Positions 1-6,125 of a stretch of 16,872 nt of DNA are shown piece by piece. The translations under genes and the position numbers were made by a program. Position 1 is the first letter of the stretch. Each line of letters starts with the position of its first letter. Source of the DNA: an uncultured bacterium (lineage in GTDB: Bacteria; Patescibacteriota; Dojkabacteria; SC72); the NCBI GenBank assembly GCA_937899155.1, contig CALDJM010000054.1, positions 1 through 16,872 of the forward strand, written 5' to 3'. The notes under the pieces were generated by a model. It was not told the DNA's origin. It made no database searches and saw only the letters and a list, made by a program, of their open reading frames with translations.

Positions 1-19
1 GGAGGCAGAGAGAGGATCT

Positions 20-325
20 ATGAAGTTGGTTGGTAGGCAGAGTGAATTAAGACCCGAAAATGCAACAGAGATTGTTGTTGAGAGAGGAGAAACTGTAATG
101 GGTACTCTTAAACAAATAGGTGCTAATACTGGGAATGATCGACTTAATTCTAATTCCAATATAAGAAAACTAGCTCAACAGCAAGGAGTATCAATACTGC
201 TGGGAGAGGAGGACGATTATGTTAAGGTCTCAGTCGAAATGCTAAATCAAGAGATGCAGGCTGCTTATATCAAAGTAGGAAAGAAAAATACTTTTCGTAT
301 TGAATTACAAGACTCTGAGTCTTAA
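20..325 (+). CDS. Small unknown protein, 101 aa
   Basis: I do not recognise this protein. It is a short, soluble-looking chain with no signal peptide, no membrane segment and no cysteines. It is rich in Glu, Gln and Asn and has a charged C-terminus. The ATG at 20 follows a purine-rich stretch (AGAGAGG at 9-15, and a GGAGG at 1-5), one of the few Shine-Dalgarno-like sequences in the window, so the start is likely right. The gene stands alone before a non-coding stretch of about 440 bases that holds the first copy of a long direct repeat. It could be the last gene of an operon beginning outside the window, or part of the same accessory region as the nucleotide-metabolism cassette downstream. 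Function unknown. Confidence 0.6.
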   Translation: MKLVGRQSELRPENATEIVVERGETVMGTLKQIGANTGNDRLNSNSNIRKLAQQQGVSILLGEEDDYVKVSVEMLNQEMQAAYIKVGKKNTFRIELQDSES

Positions 326-397
326 TCTGAGAACACCTGAAGAATATTCCTAAGCCTATGAAAAACGATGGCCTTTTGTAATAAAGAAATACTTTCC

Positions 398-576
398 CTT
401 CGAACCGAAGGGTAGTAAAAAGTGGTCTTAAAATGGATATTTTCATCCACCAGGATGTGAAATTGAAATACTTAAATTTAGGGACGATTTTACGAAGCAA
501 CCAAGGGATTCCTAGACATAGTGGACGGGTCCTGTCGCAACCTTGAAATAATGGCGGGACATACACGTCTGGAACC
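398..576. repeat. Direct repeat copy 1 (block-conserved, tRNA-3'-end-like)
   Basis: Copy 1 shares ordered blocks with 2281-2460: CTTCGAACCGA at 398, TTTTCATCCACCAGG at 440, TTTAGGG at 477, ACATAGTGGACGGGTC at 516 and ATGGCGG at 551. Offsets between blocks are 42, 37, 39 and 35 bases here, against 41, 38, 40 and 35 in copy 2. From 516 to 576 the copies align without gaps at about 43 of 61 positions; sequence between the earlier blocks is diverged. In copy 2 the last part is the 3' end of tRNA-Asp, so here ATGGCGG and GAACC sit where a tRNA 3' end and T-loop would be, but no foldable tRNA remains. CCCTTCG/CGAAGGG forms a tight hairpin at 397-413. It lies in the 326-762 gap, which otherwise shows only a small hairpin at 673-693. 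Confidence 0.75.
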
Positions 577-672
577 TAAAATGAGACAAATAAGAAAGTA
601 TAAGAGGAGGAATCTTTATTTTACAAGGATTGCTATAGGTCTGGTTTCCATGATATAACGATGTTACTCAAA

Positions 673-693
673 TTTACGAGATATTCTCGTAAA
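673..693. other. Perfect 8-bp hairpin in the leader of the MazG-like gene
   Basis: TTTACGAG at 673-680 and CTCGTAAA at 686-693 are perfect inverted repeats around a 5-base loop. No T-tract follows, so this is not a convincing intrinsic terminator. It lies 70 bases before the GTG start of the MazG-like gene and could be a leader hairpin or an operator dyad. Confidence 0.4.
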
Positions 694-762
694 ACTAATT
701 GTTAAGAAAGGGTGAAGAATTAAGCCGAGATGGATAATTAATTAAATTTATTTATAGTTATT

Positions 763-1101
763 GTGAAAATACAAGATATTCAAAAGTGGGAGAGGGATTT
801 CACCACTAAAAAGGGAATCTCAAAAGACGAGGATAAAGCAATAAAGATTGCTACGCTGAAGCTAACCGAAGAGGTTGGTGAAGTAATGAAAGCTATTTTA
901 GAAAAGAAATGGGATGAAGTAAACGCAGAGGTTACTGATGTAATTGTCTTTGCTTGTAAGATTGCAAACATTGCAGAGGATTTCCATGGTGCAGAAAAGC
1001 TTGAAAAAGTTATCGCTGACAAGATTGATTACTGTGAAGAGAGAACTTACAACAAAGAAACAAACAAATTGGATAAACCAAAGAATAAGAAATTCGTATG
1101 A
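763..1101 (+). CDS. MazG-like nucleoside triphosphate pyrophosphohydrolase, 112 aa
   Basis: Likely an all-alpha NTP pyrophosphohydrolase that hydrolyses (d)NTPs to monophosphate and pyrophosphate. The family's Mg-binding signature is visible: EEVGE (Glu36, Glu37, Glu40) in one helix and ExxD (Glu56, Asp59) in the next, and about 110 aa is usual for a single-domain MazG-like protein. Such enzymes clean up non-canonical nucleotides or adjust dNTP pools and are frequent in phages and mobile elements. The start is a GTG at 763 with no Shine-Dalgarno; a TATAGT sits at 753-758, so a nearly leaderless transcript is possible. The stop overlaps the next start as ATGA, implying translational coupling to the P-loop kinase. 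The lysine-rich tail is outside the catalytic core. The exact substrate cannot be read from sequence. Confidence 0.8.
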   Translation: MKIQDIQKWERDFTTKKGISKDEDKAIKIATLKLTEEVGEVMKAILEKKWDEVNAEVTDVIVFACKIANIAEDFHGAEKLEKVIADKIDYCEERTYNKETNKLDKPKNKKFV

Positions 1102-1655
1102 AAAAGAAACTTATTATTTTAGTAGGGGAATCGGGAGCGGGTAAGAGTACTCTTTGTAAGCTCATAGATAGCCCTGAGAATTGTTATAGCTCAAGTGGTG
1201 CTATTGTAAGTGGGTTAAATGAAAAAGGTATTCAAGTTAATCACGATACTATACACGCCTTCGCTAACAAGGCTTACGGTGATGATCCCGAATGGCAAGT
1301 GCCTTTAATATTGGATTTTTTAAACAAAGCTGGTGTGGCTATTCTTGATGGACCAAGAAGATTACAAGAAGTTCGGGCTCTTAAAAGACAAGTTAAGAAT
1401 TGTAAGATTATTAGGGTAGTAGCAGACCAAGAAATAAGAGGTGAAAGATTACATAGTAGAGATGGTGCAGACTTAAAAGCTTTCCAAAGAGTTGTTAAAG
1501 ATGAAGATAAGGAAACAGAATTAGGACAACTTTTAGAGATGGCTGATTACATAATAGAAAATAATGAGGACCTTTCAATATTAGAAAAAGAAGCAGTAAA
1601 GATACAAAGTGAGATTAAAGAGTTCTCTAATACAGAGATAAATAATATAAATTAA
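1098..1655 (+). CDS. P-loop nucleotide kinase-like protein, 185 aa
   Basis: A P-loop NTPase of the nucleotide-kinase fold. Walker A is near the N-terminus (GESGAGKST, residues 10-18). A DGPRRLQEV segment around residue 82 matches the place where dNMP-kinase and dephospho-CoA-kinase-like proteins have a DG[PL]R motif. An Arg-rich lid-like stretch (RGERLHSRDG) and a late 'ADYIIENN' strand also resemble that group. Its length of 185 aa is typical. The ATG overlaps the MazG-like stop by 4 bases, so the two are probably co-translated, which suggests joint work on a nucleotide or small-molecule phosphate. The C-terminus overlaps by 5 bases the open frame of the GHMP-kinase fragment. It could phosphorylate a nucleoside monophosphate or another small molecule; I cannot assign the substrate. 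Confidence 0.7.
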   Translation: MKKKLIILVGESGAGKSTLCKLIDSPENCYSSSGAIVSGLNEKGIQVNHDTIHAFANKAYGDDPEWQVPLILDFLNKAGVAILDGPRRLQEVRALKRQVKNCKIIRVVADQEIRGERLHSRDGADLKAFQRVVKDEDKETELGQLLEMADYIIENNEDLSILEKEAVKIQSEIKEFSNTEINNIN

Positions 1656-2181
1656 TACAATAACTAATGGTGGATTTGTTATAACATCATCGAATTGTGA
1701 GAAGATATTTAGAGAAGATATACCAGAAGATATGAGTTTTGTTATAGGAGTTCCAGATGTAGGAGTTAAAGGACCTGAAGCTTCTGAAACAGATGTAAAT
1801 TGTATGGGATGGGAAAGACACAATGAACGTATCAATGCAGCTAAGTCTTGTTTATGGATACTAACAGAGGTTATGCCTTATTGGGTTGCTAAAGATTTTA
1901 AGAAAGTTGGTGAAGCTTTTTATAACTATACCTTCTTTGGTGGTAAAAGTATGCAAATGTTATTTTACAGAAACGATTTACACGGAATGTTATTTGAACT
2001 TAAAGAAGCGGGAATAGAGGGTGGTTGGATGACTTCAGCAGGACCAAGTTTAGTAGCTTGTACACAGAATCCTGAAAAGTTAGAAATAGCAAAGAAGATA
2101 TTTAAGAGAAGAGGATGTAAGCAGGTGATAGTAGTCAATGGAGATAATGTTGGGACAACGGAAGTTAAAAAGATTAAATAG
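1651..2181 (+). pseudogene. C-terminal half of a GHMP-family kinase (N-terminus missing)
   Basis: The reading frame is open from 1651, directly after an in-frame TAA at 1648. It encodes about 176 residues that look like the C-terminal half of a GHMP-family small-molecule kinase, perhaps of the beta-RFAP-synthase-like branch. The family's Gly-rich C-terminal motif is visible as GGWMTSAGPS. The N-terminal ATP-binding motif (PxxxGLGSSA-type) is absent and the protein is roughly half the usual ~300 aa. The first ATG is at 1732, but family-like sequence (NGGFVITSS) lies upstream of it. Either a non-ATG start is used, for example ATT at 1651 overlapping the preceding stop, or this is a decayed remnant. 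The truncation falls exactly at the end of the P-loop kinase gene, suggesting a deletion junction. ATP-dependent catalysis is unlikely without a partner. Confidence 0.6.
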
Positions 2182-2280
2182 GTATCTGTCATTTTGCGGA
2201 AAATTTATTATAGTAGAATTAAACATTAATTATACTTAACGTAGATAGACACTATTTGGATTCTTATATCAGTCTTTCAA

Positions 2281-2460
2281 CTTCGAACCGAGAGCTCTTA
2301 AAAACATCTCTTTTTTAACCCTTTTCATCCACCAGGCCTTACTTTTGAGACTTTCACTTTTTAGGGTCAAAACAAGTCAATCCCCATGAGGATTTTAAAA
2401 CATAGTGGACGGGTCTTGTTGGAACATGTTGAAAATGGCGGAATGGACGGGGGTCGAACC
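2281..2460. repeat. Direct repeat copy 2, running into the tRNA-Asp 3' end
   Basis: Second copy of the element at 398-576, in the same orientation. Blocks begin at 2281, 2322, 2360, 2400 and 2435. The block at 2435-2441 (ATGGCGG) contains the complement of the CCA, the discriminator and one acceptor base of tRNA-Asp, so on the tRNA strand this element lies immediately 3' of the tRNA. The segment TGGACGGGTC in the 2400 block also resembles the antisense of the tRNA-Asp T-arm found 38 bases further on. The stretch 2182-2280 between the GHMP fragment and this copy shows nothing recognisable. The copies are too diverged for a fresh integration duplication; they could be old att sites, a relic of tRNA duplication, or two related structured RNAs. 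Confidence 0.75.
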
Positions 2461-2512
2461 CGCAACCTTCGCAGTGACAGTGCGATGCTCTAACCAATTG
2501 AGCTACCACTCC
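2436..2512 (-). tRNA. tRNA-Asp (anticodon GUC)
   Basis: A complete cloverleaf on the minus strand. The acceptor GGAGTGG pairs with CCATTCC (one G-T), the anticodon loop is CTGTCAC on a 5-bp stem giving GUC, the T-loop is TTCGACC, and the 3' CCA is encoded at 2436-2438. It is 77 bases long including CCA. It has its own promoter just upstream and lies 41 bases after the stop of the minus-strand gene at 2554-3084. Its 3' end abuts a long direct repeat, as is common for integration sites. Confidence 0.95.
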
Positions 2513-2524
2513 ATATACCGAAAG

Positions 2525-2553
2525 AGTATATCAAAATACACACTTAAACTCAA
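2525..2553 (-). promoter_or_regulatory. tRNA-Asp promoter (TTGAGT-17-TGATATACT)
   Basis: On the minus strand TTGAGT (2553-2548) and TATACT (2530-2525) are separated by exactly 17 bases, with an extended -10 TGA just before TATACT. The predicted transcription start is about 6 bases before the mature tRNA-Asp. The -35 box begins directly after the stop of the upstream gene. Confidence 0.65.
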
Positions 2554-3084
2554 TTACAAATCTATATTATTTCTAGAAGCAATATTTAATTTAGCATTCT
2601 CTAATCCATTCATACCTTTCCCAAGTCCCTCAGGAATATAGTTTAGAAAGAATCTATCACCATCAATATCTACATGAGTGAAAAATTCATCAACCTTCAT
2701 ATCATTAGGATGCTCTGGTGAAGAATCAACCCTGTCCACAATACTCCTCATGGTATCTGTTACAGTCTCAATACCTTGTGGACTCATACTCTTAATTCCT
2801 TCTAATCTCCCCTGTATATCTCCACCACTCTCACTAGGAACACTAATTTTAAAAATTTTCTCAACACCTTTAACTTCTAGAACGAGGGCTAAATCATCTT
2901 CAATCCCTCTGTCTCCCTTTTCAACATAAAACTTTGTATTGGGATCACTAGGCACTTGAACTTCATCAAAACATTCTAAATATCTTGCTACGAGCATATC
3001 TTTCCTTTCCTTTTGGATCCTTCTTTCATCTCTAATTTGAGCTTGTGTTTGATGATATTTTTCAAAAGGTGATTTTCCTTCCAT
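2554..3084 (-). CDS. Unknown protein, 176 aa, related to the 3440-3910 product
   Basis: I do not recognise this protein. It is soluble, with a charged helical N-terminus (about residues 5-35), followed by what look like beta strands and a C-terminal IDGDRFFLNYIPE motif at residues 140-152. The gene at 3440-3910 has a matching FGGEKYTMTYIPD at 122-134, and the stretches before the motif can be lined up in similar order, so the two are probably paralogs on either side of thioredoxin. A longer frame reaches 3156, but it would overlap the thioredoxin gene. The ATG at 3084 lies 19 bases after the thioredoxin stop and is the better start. No signal peptide or membrane segment is seen. Function unknown; the shared operon suggests co-expression with thioredoxin. 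Confidence 0.7.
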   Translation of the reverse strand: MEGKSPFEKYHQTQAQIRDERRIQKERKDMLVARYLECFDEVQVPSDPNTKFYVEKGDRGIEDDLALVLEVKGVEKIFKISVPSESGGDIQGRLEGIKSMSPQGIETVTDTMRSIVDRVDSSPEHPNDMKVDEFFTHVDIDGDRFFLNYIPEGLGKGMNGLENAKLNIASRNNIDL

Positions 3085-3103
3085 TATATATAACTTTAAA
3101 ATT

Positions 3104-3421
3104 TTAAATATGTTTCTGTATAGCTTCTCTATATGTCTCTTTTGCTTGAGCACCAATCAATGTCTCTACAATCTCTCCGTTTTTAAAAATATGGACACAA
3201 GGAATACTCATAATCTCATACTCCTGTGCTAAAGCTCCCTGCTCATCAACATTAACTTTGCATATCTTTGCACCATCAAATTCACCAACTAAATCATCAA
3301 TTATTGGACCAAGCATCTGACAAGGACCACACCATGGTGCCCAGAAATCAACTAGTGCAACACCTTCATAATCAAGAACTTCTTTTTTAAATGTATCTTG
3401 TGTTAAATGTAATACTTCCAT
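3104..3421 (-). CDS. trxA: Thioredoxin
   Basis: A classical cytosolic thioredoxin of 105 aa, full length for the family. It catalyses dithiol-disulfide exchange and reduces protein disulfides. The active site WCGPC is at residues 30-34, preceded by the buried Asp25-Phe26 region (VDFWAPW), and the conserved cis-proline is Pro74 in MSIPC. The residue after the cis-proline is Cys75, where Thr is usual; an extra thiol there, next to the active site, could affect redox behaviour. It sits between two genes that appear related to each other, with short gaps (18 and 19 bases), so all three are likely one transcript. No Shine-Dalgarno is evident before the ATG. No separate reductase gene is visible in the window. 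Confidence 0.95.
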   Translation of the reverse strand: MEVLHLTQDTFKKEVLDYEGVALVDFWAPWCGPCQMLGPIIDDLVGEFDGAKICKVNVDEQGALAQEYEIMSIPCVHIFKNGEIVETLIGAQAKETYREAIQKHI

Positions 3422-3439
3422 ATGTTTAATAGTAAAAAA

Positions 3440-3910
3440 TTAACTACTTCTATTCTTTATTCTTTTCAAATAATTATTATAAGGATTCAAAGAATCCAAA
3501 ACCCTAATATCAGGAATGTAAGTCATTGTATATTTCTCTCCTCCAAACACGAAATTCTGTTGTAATTTCGACAAGCTTATATACTCCTTCTTCTCATCTC
3601 CAATATTTTTCTTTAAATTTTCTCCTAAAGCCACAAGGCTTTTAATAAGTTCAGGGTCACCTAAAGGGAGATTATTTAACTTAGTAACATTTGCTAGTGC
3701 ATTTTTCTCACCAACAGGAGATATTTGCATAAGAGTAACATTGTCAGGATATTCAACTAAAGTATAGCCAAAAGCTCTATCTGTAGCATTATTACTACCT
3801 TCACAATACACTGTATATAACCTACCGTTGTCTCCTTCTATTTCGGTGCTGAGAAGAAGATACTTAATATCTAATTCTGTAGGTTGATCAGGTAGTCCAT
3901 TAGGTTCCAT
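3440..3910 (-). CDS. Unknown protein, 156 aa, first gene of the thioredoxin operon
   Basis: I do not recognise this protein. It is soluble, with no signal peptide or membrane helix and a single Cys. The C-terminal FGGEKYTMTYIPD motif (residues 122-134) resembles the end of the 176-aa protein encoded after thioredoxin, suggesting duplication around trxA. It is the first gene of a three-gene minus-strand operon, with 18 bases to the thioredoxin start. Its upstream region is the 68-base divergent gap shared with the tsaC-tsaE gene. An AT-rich TATAAA lies close to its ATG, with no Shine-Dalgarno. Function unknown. Confidence 0.7.
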   Translation of the reverse strand: MEPNGLPDQPTELDIKYLLLSTEIEGDNGRLYTVYCEGSNNATDRAFGYTLVEYPDNVTLMQISPVGEKNALANVTKLNNLPLGDPELIKSLVALGENLKKNIGDEKKEYISLSKLQQNFVFGGEKYTMTYIPDIRVLDSLNPYNNYLKRIKNRSS

Positions 3911-3959
3911 TTTACTTTATAAAATAATCTTAAAATATAGATAGAAAGCCATATCTTTA

Positions 3960-3977
3960 GTATAATATCTATTATAC
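3960..3977 (+). promoter_or_regulatory. -10 box inside a perfect 8-bp dyad, abutting the tsaC-tsaE start
   Basis: GTATAATA (3960-3967) and TATTATAC (3970-3977) form a perfect palindrome with a 2-base centre. It contains a consensus TATAAT at 3961-3966, and the ATG follows at 3979. A transcript would begin only about 6 bases before the start codon, so the mRNA would be almost leaderless. No good -35 is visible. The dyad could bind a regulator. Confidence 0.5.
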
Positions 3978-3978
3978 C

Positions 3979-4983
3979 ATGAACATAATAGATATTAAAA
4001 AGAACAAACAACAGGCAATAGAAGAGGCCATCAAAGTATTAAAAAATGGTGGACTAATCATATACCCAACAGAAACATGTTACGGACTTGGTGGAGATGC
4101 AACAAACCCTGAAGCATTAAAAAAGATAATGCAGTACAAAAAACTAAGAGGTTCCAAACCAATATCCATAGCTGTTGCAAACAAAGAAATGGCTCAGGAG
4201 TATGTTCAGATAAATGAAATGGCAGAAAACTTGTACAAGAACTATCTTCCTGGTCCAATTACAGTAATATCCATGAGTAAAGGAACACTAGTACCTCCAG
4301 TAGTATCTCTCCAAGGTGCAGTAGGTATTAGATATCCAGACTATCCATTTACATTAAATCTAATAGAGAAATTTGGTAAACCAATAACAGCTACATCTGC
4401 AAATATGTCATACAAATCTCCACCATATAGTATTAATCAATTAATTAAGAATCTTCCTAAGAAAAGCTTAGAACTCATAGACCTTTTCTTAGATGCTGGT
4501 CAATTACCTAAGAACCAACCATCTACAGTTTTGGATACAACACTTAATCAACTTTCAATACTTAGACAGGGGAAGGTTGAATTCGAAGATGCTTTGTTAA
4601 AGAATATCAAGGTTCTAGAAGGAAAGACTTCTTCTGCACAGGAAACAATTGATTTTGCAAAAAAGTTTTCTGAAAAGTATCTCTCTGAAGATAGACCAGT
4701 AGTTGTTGCTCTTAGTGGTGAGCTTGGTGCAGGAAAGACACAATTTGCAAAAGGTGTAGGGGAGTTTTTGGGTGTTAATGGTGTTGTTAATTCACCAACA
4801 TATACAATAATTAATGAATATGAGTATGATAGTGATGGGAAGAGGGTTTTAGCACATATGGATACTTGGAGGTTAGATGGTAGTGAGTTGGAGAGTTCTG
4901 GTTTAGTAGAGCATTTGGAGAGTGGTGATATTGTTTTGCAGATAAGTTTTTTCAAGAGATTTCAGCTTTGTGTGATAATATGA
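3979..4983 (+). CDS. TsaC-TsaE fusion for tRNA t6A synthesis, frameshifted near the end
   Basis: A two-domain protein of the t6A37 tRNA-modification pathway. Residues 1-205 are a TsaC/YrdC/Sua5-type L-threonylcarbamoyladenylate synthase (YPTETCYGLG 29-38, KKLRGSKPISI 54-64, SAN 140-142). Residues about 216-320 are a TsaE P-loop ATPase (GELGAGKT 247-254, SPTYTIINEYE 272-282, HMDTWRL 293-299). TsaC makes threonylcarbamoyl-AMP; TsaE supports turnover of the TsaD complex. After residue ~320 the protein leaves the family: the expected C-terminus (ADKFFQEISALC onward) is encoded in the next frame and continues to a TAA at 5052-5054 overlapping the tsaD start. A one-base loss near the T-run at 4934-4937 explains this. 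The break may be a sequence error, a real mutation, or, less likely, programmed frameshifting. The coding strand is C-rich in the TsaC half and G-rich in the TsaE half. Confidence 0.85.
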   Translation: MNIIDIKKNKQQAIEEAIKVLKNGGLIIYPTETCYGLGGDATNPEALKKIMQYKKLRGSKPISIAVANKEMAQEYVQINEMAENLYKNYLPGPITVISMSKGTLVPPVVSLQGAVGIRYPDYPFTLNLIEKFGKPITATSANMSYKSPPYSINQLIKNLPKKSLELIDLFLDAGQLPKNQPSTVLDTTLNQLSILRQGKVEFEDALLKNIKVLEGKTSSAQETIDFAKKFSEKYLSEDRPVVVALSGELGAGKTQFAKGVGEFLGVNGVVNSPTYTIINEYEYDSDGKRVLAHMDTWRLDGSELESSGLVEHLESGDIVLQISFFKRFQLCVII

Positions 4984-5054
4984 ATATTCCAATGTATAAG
5001 GTTGTTCTTAAATATTTGTCATTGGATGAAAGGAGTATAGAGGTCTATGAGTAA
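4933..5054 (+). other. Out-of-frame C-terminus of TsaE
   Basis: Read from GCA at 4938, this segment encodes about 38 residues beginning ADKFFQEISALC and ending in a TAA at 5052-5054. That is the length and place expected for the TsaE C-terminus. The stop sits in ATGAGTAA, so a restored gene would overlap tsaD by 8 bases, a normal coupled arrangement. The upstream frame instead ends at 4983 after an unrelated tail. Confidence 0.75.
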
Positions 5055-6117
5055 GGAACCATTGATAATTGCTTTTGATACAAGTTGTGATGACACTTCA
5101 GTAGCTGTTTTAAGAGGCCGTAGGGTACTTAGTTCAGTTGTTTCTTCTCAGGTGATGATTCATGCTCAGTGGGGTGGTGTTGTTCCAGATATTGCTCGTA
5201 GGGAGCATGAGAAGAATATTCCTACTGTTTACAGTGAGGCTTTGCGAAAGGCTAGAGTTAAGATAGAGGATATTGATTATATTGTTGCTACATACGGTCC
5301 GGGCTTAGCAATTGATTTGGAGATTGGTCTTAAGTTTGCACAGGATTTAGCTATACAATATAAAAAGCCGTTTGTTCCTGTTAATCATATGGAGGGTCAT
5401 TTGCTTTCAGGTTTGCTTCTTAATTCTAAGGGTAATGGTTTGTTTAGTAATGATCCTGTTTCTTTGTTTCCAGCATTAGGTCTTTTAATCTCAGGTAAAC
5501 ATACAGAGTTGATATATATTGAGAGGATTGGTAAGTACAAAAAATTGGGGGAGACTCTTGACGATGCTGTTGGTGAGGCTTTTGACAAGGTTGGTAGAAT
5601 GCTTAATTTTGGTTATCCGGGTGGTCCCACTGTTACAGAGTTTGCGAAGAAGGGTAAGAGAGGTGTTTTTGATTTTCCAATACCAATGAGGCATTCTAAT
5701 GATTTGAATTTTAGTTATTCTGGTTTAAAGACAGCAGCATTGTACAAAAGTAATGAGCTTAGGGAGGAGTATGAGAAGGATTCTGTTTGGGTTTATGATT
5801 TTTGTAGGGGTTTTTTAGATGCAATTGTTGAGTCTTTGTTGATTAAGTTAGAGATAGCTGTTGAGCAGAATGCAGATGTAGTTTCTTTGTTTGTTGGAGG
5901 AGGGGTTTTTAATAGTGAGGAGATTTTAAGGAGGATAGGGAAGGTGGTCAGGGAGAATGGTTTAGAGTTTATCTATCCAGAGATTGGGTATAGGGGGGAT
6001 AATGCAGCAATGATTGGTATTGCAGGTTATTATAATATTCTACTTAAAAAGAATACAATTCTTAAAGGAAAAGATGATATTAGTAAGGTAGATAGAGAGC
6101 CTAGACTCTCTATCTAA
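5047..6117 (+). CDS. tsaD: tRNA N6-threonylcarbamoyladenosine transferase TsaD
   Basis: TsaD (Gcp/Kae1) transfers the threonylcarbamoyl group to A37 of ANN-decoding tRNAs in the cytosol. The metal-binding HMEGH is at residues 114-118. The ASKHA-type nucleotide-binding features follow: FDTSCDDTSVA at 10-20, SGKHTEL at 149-155, FSYSGLKTA, VGGGVFNS and GDNAAMIG. At 356 aa it is slightly longer than typical. It directly follows tsaC-tsaE and would overlap the repaired TsaE frame by 8 bases, so the pathway genes form one unit. AAAGGAG lies upstream at 5028-5034, rather far from the ATG. The bacterial partner TsaB is not in the window. The last codons form a 9-bp hairpin. Confidence 0.95.
   Translation: MSKEPLIIAFDTSCDDTSVAVLRGRRVLSSVVSSQVMIHAQWGGVVPDIARREHEKNIPTVYSEALRKARVKIEDIDYIVATYGPGLAIDLEIGLKFAQDLAIQYKKPFVPVNHMEGHLLSGLLLNSKGNGLFSNDPVSLFPALGLLISGKHTELIYIERIGKYKKLGETLDDAVGEAFDKVGRMLNFGYPGGPTVTEFAKKGKRGVFDFPIPMRHSNDLNFSYSGLKTAALYKSNELREEYEKDSVWVYDFCRGFLDAIVESLLIKLEIAVEQNADVVSLFVGGGVFNSEEILRRIGKVVRENGLEFIYPEIGYRGDNAAMIGIAGYYNILLKKNTILKGKDDISKVDREPRLSI
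6091..6114 (+). terminator. Hairpin in the last codons of tsaD
   Basis: GATAGAGAG (6091-6099) and CTCTCTATC (6106-6114) form a perfect 9-bp stem with a 6-base loop, ending right before the TAA. The following sequence is TAAATATATA rather than a clean T-tract, so termination would be weak. It sits between convergent genes, which favours a terminator or mRNA 3'-end stabiliser role. Confidence 0.45.
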
Positions 6118-6125
6118 ATATATAC

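Noticed and set aside
491..507. Resemblance to the SRP RNA core (GAAGCAACCAAGG)
   Set aside because: The other parts of SRP RNA are missing and the sequence is not shared with copy 2.
270..566. Minus-strand frame of 98 codons across repeat copy 1
   Set aside because: It overlaps the first gene and the repeat. The matching frame in copy 2 is broken by stops and one-base spacing changes, so the repeat is not coding in this direction.
551..658. Short plus-strand frame of 35 codons starting at ATGGCG
   Set aside because: No Shine-Dalgarno and no recognisable product; the ATGGCG is explained by similarity to the antisense tRNA end in copy 2. An AGGAGG at 605-610 inside it does not lead to any sizeable gene.
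763..1101. Possible TGA recoding as in Gracilibacteria or Absconditabacteria
   Set aside because: TGA terminates this gene in a normal ATGA overlap and tryptophan is encoded by TGG in the genes read; the standard code fits.
2405..2641. Plus-strand frame of 78 codons containing 'AEWTGVEPATFAVTVRCSNQLSY'
   Set aside because: This is the well-known spurious translation of the antisense strand of a tRNA gene; tRNA-Asp lies on the other strand.
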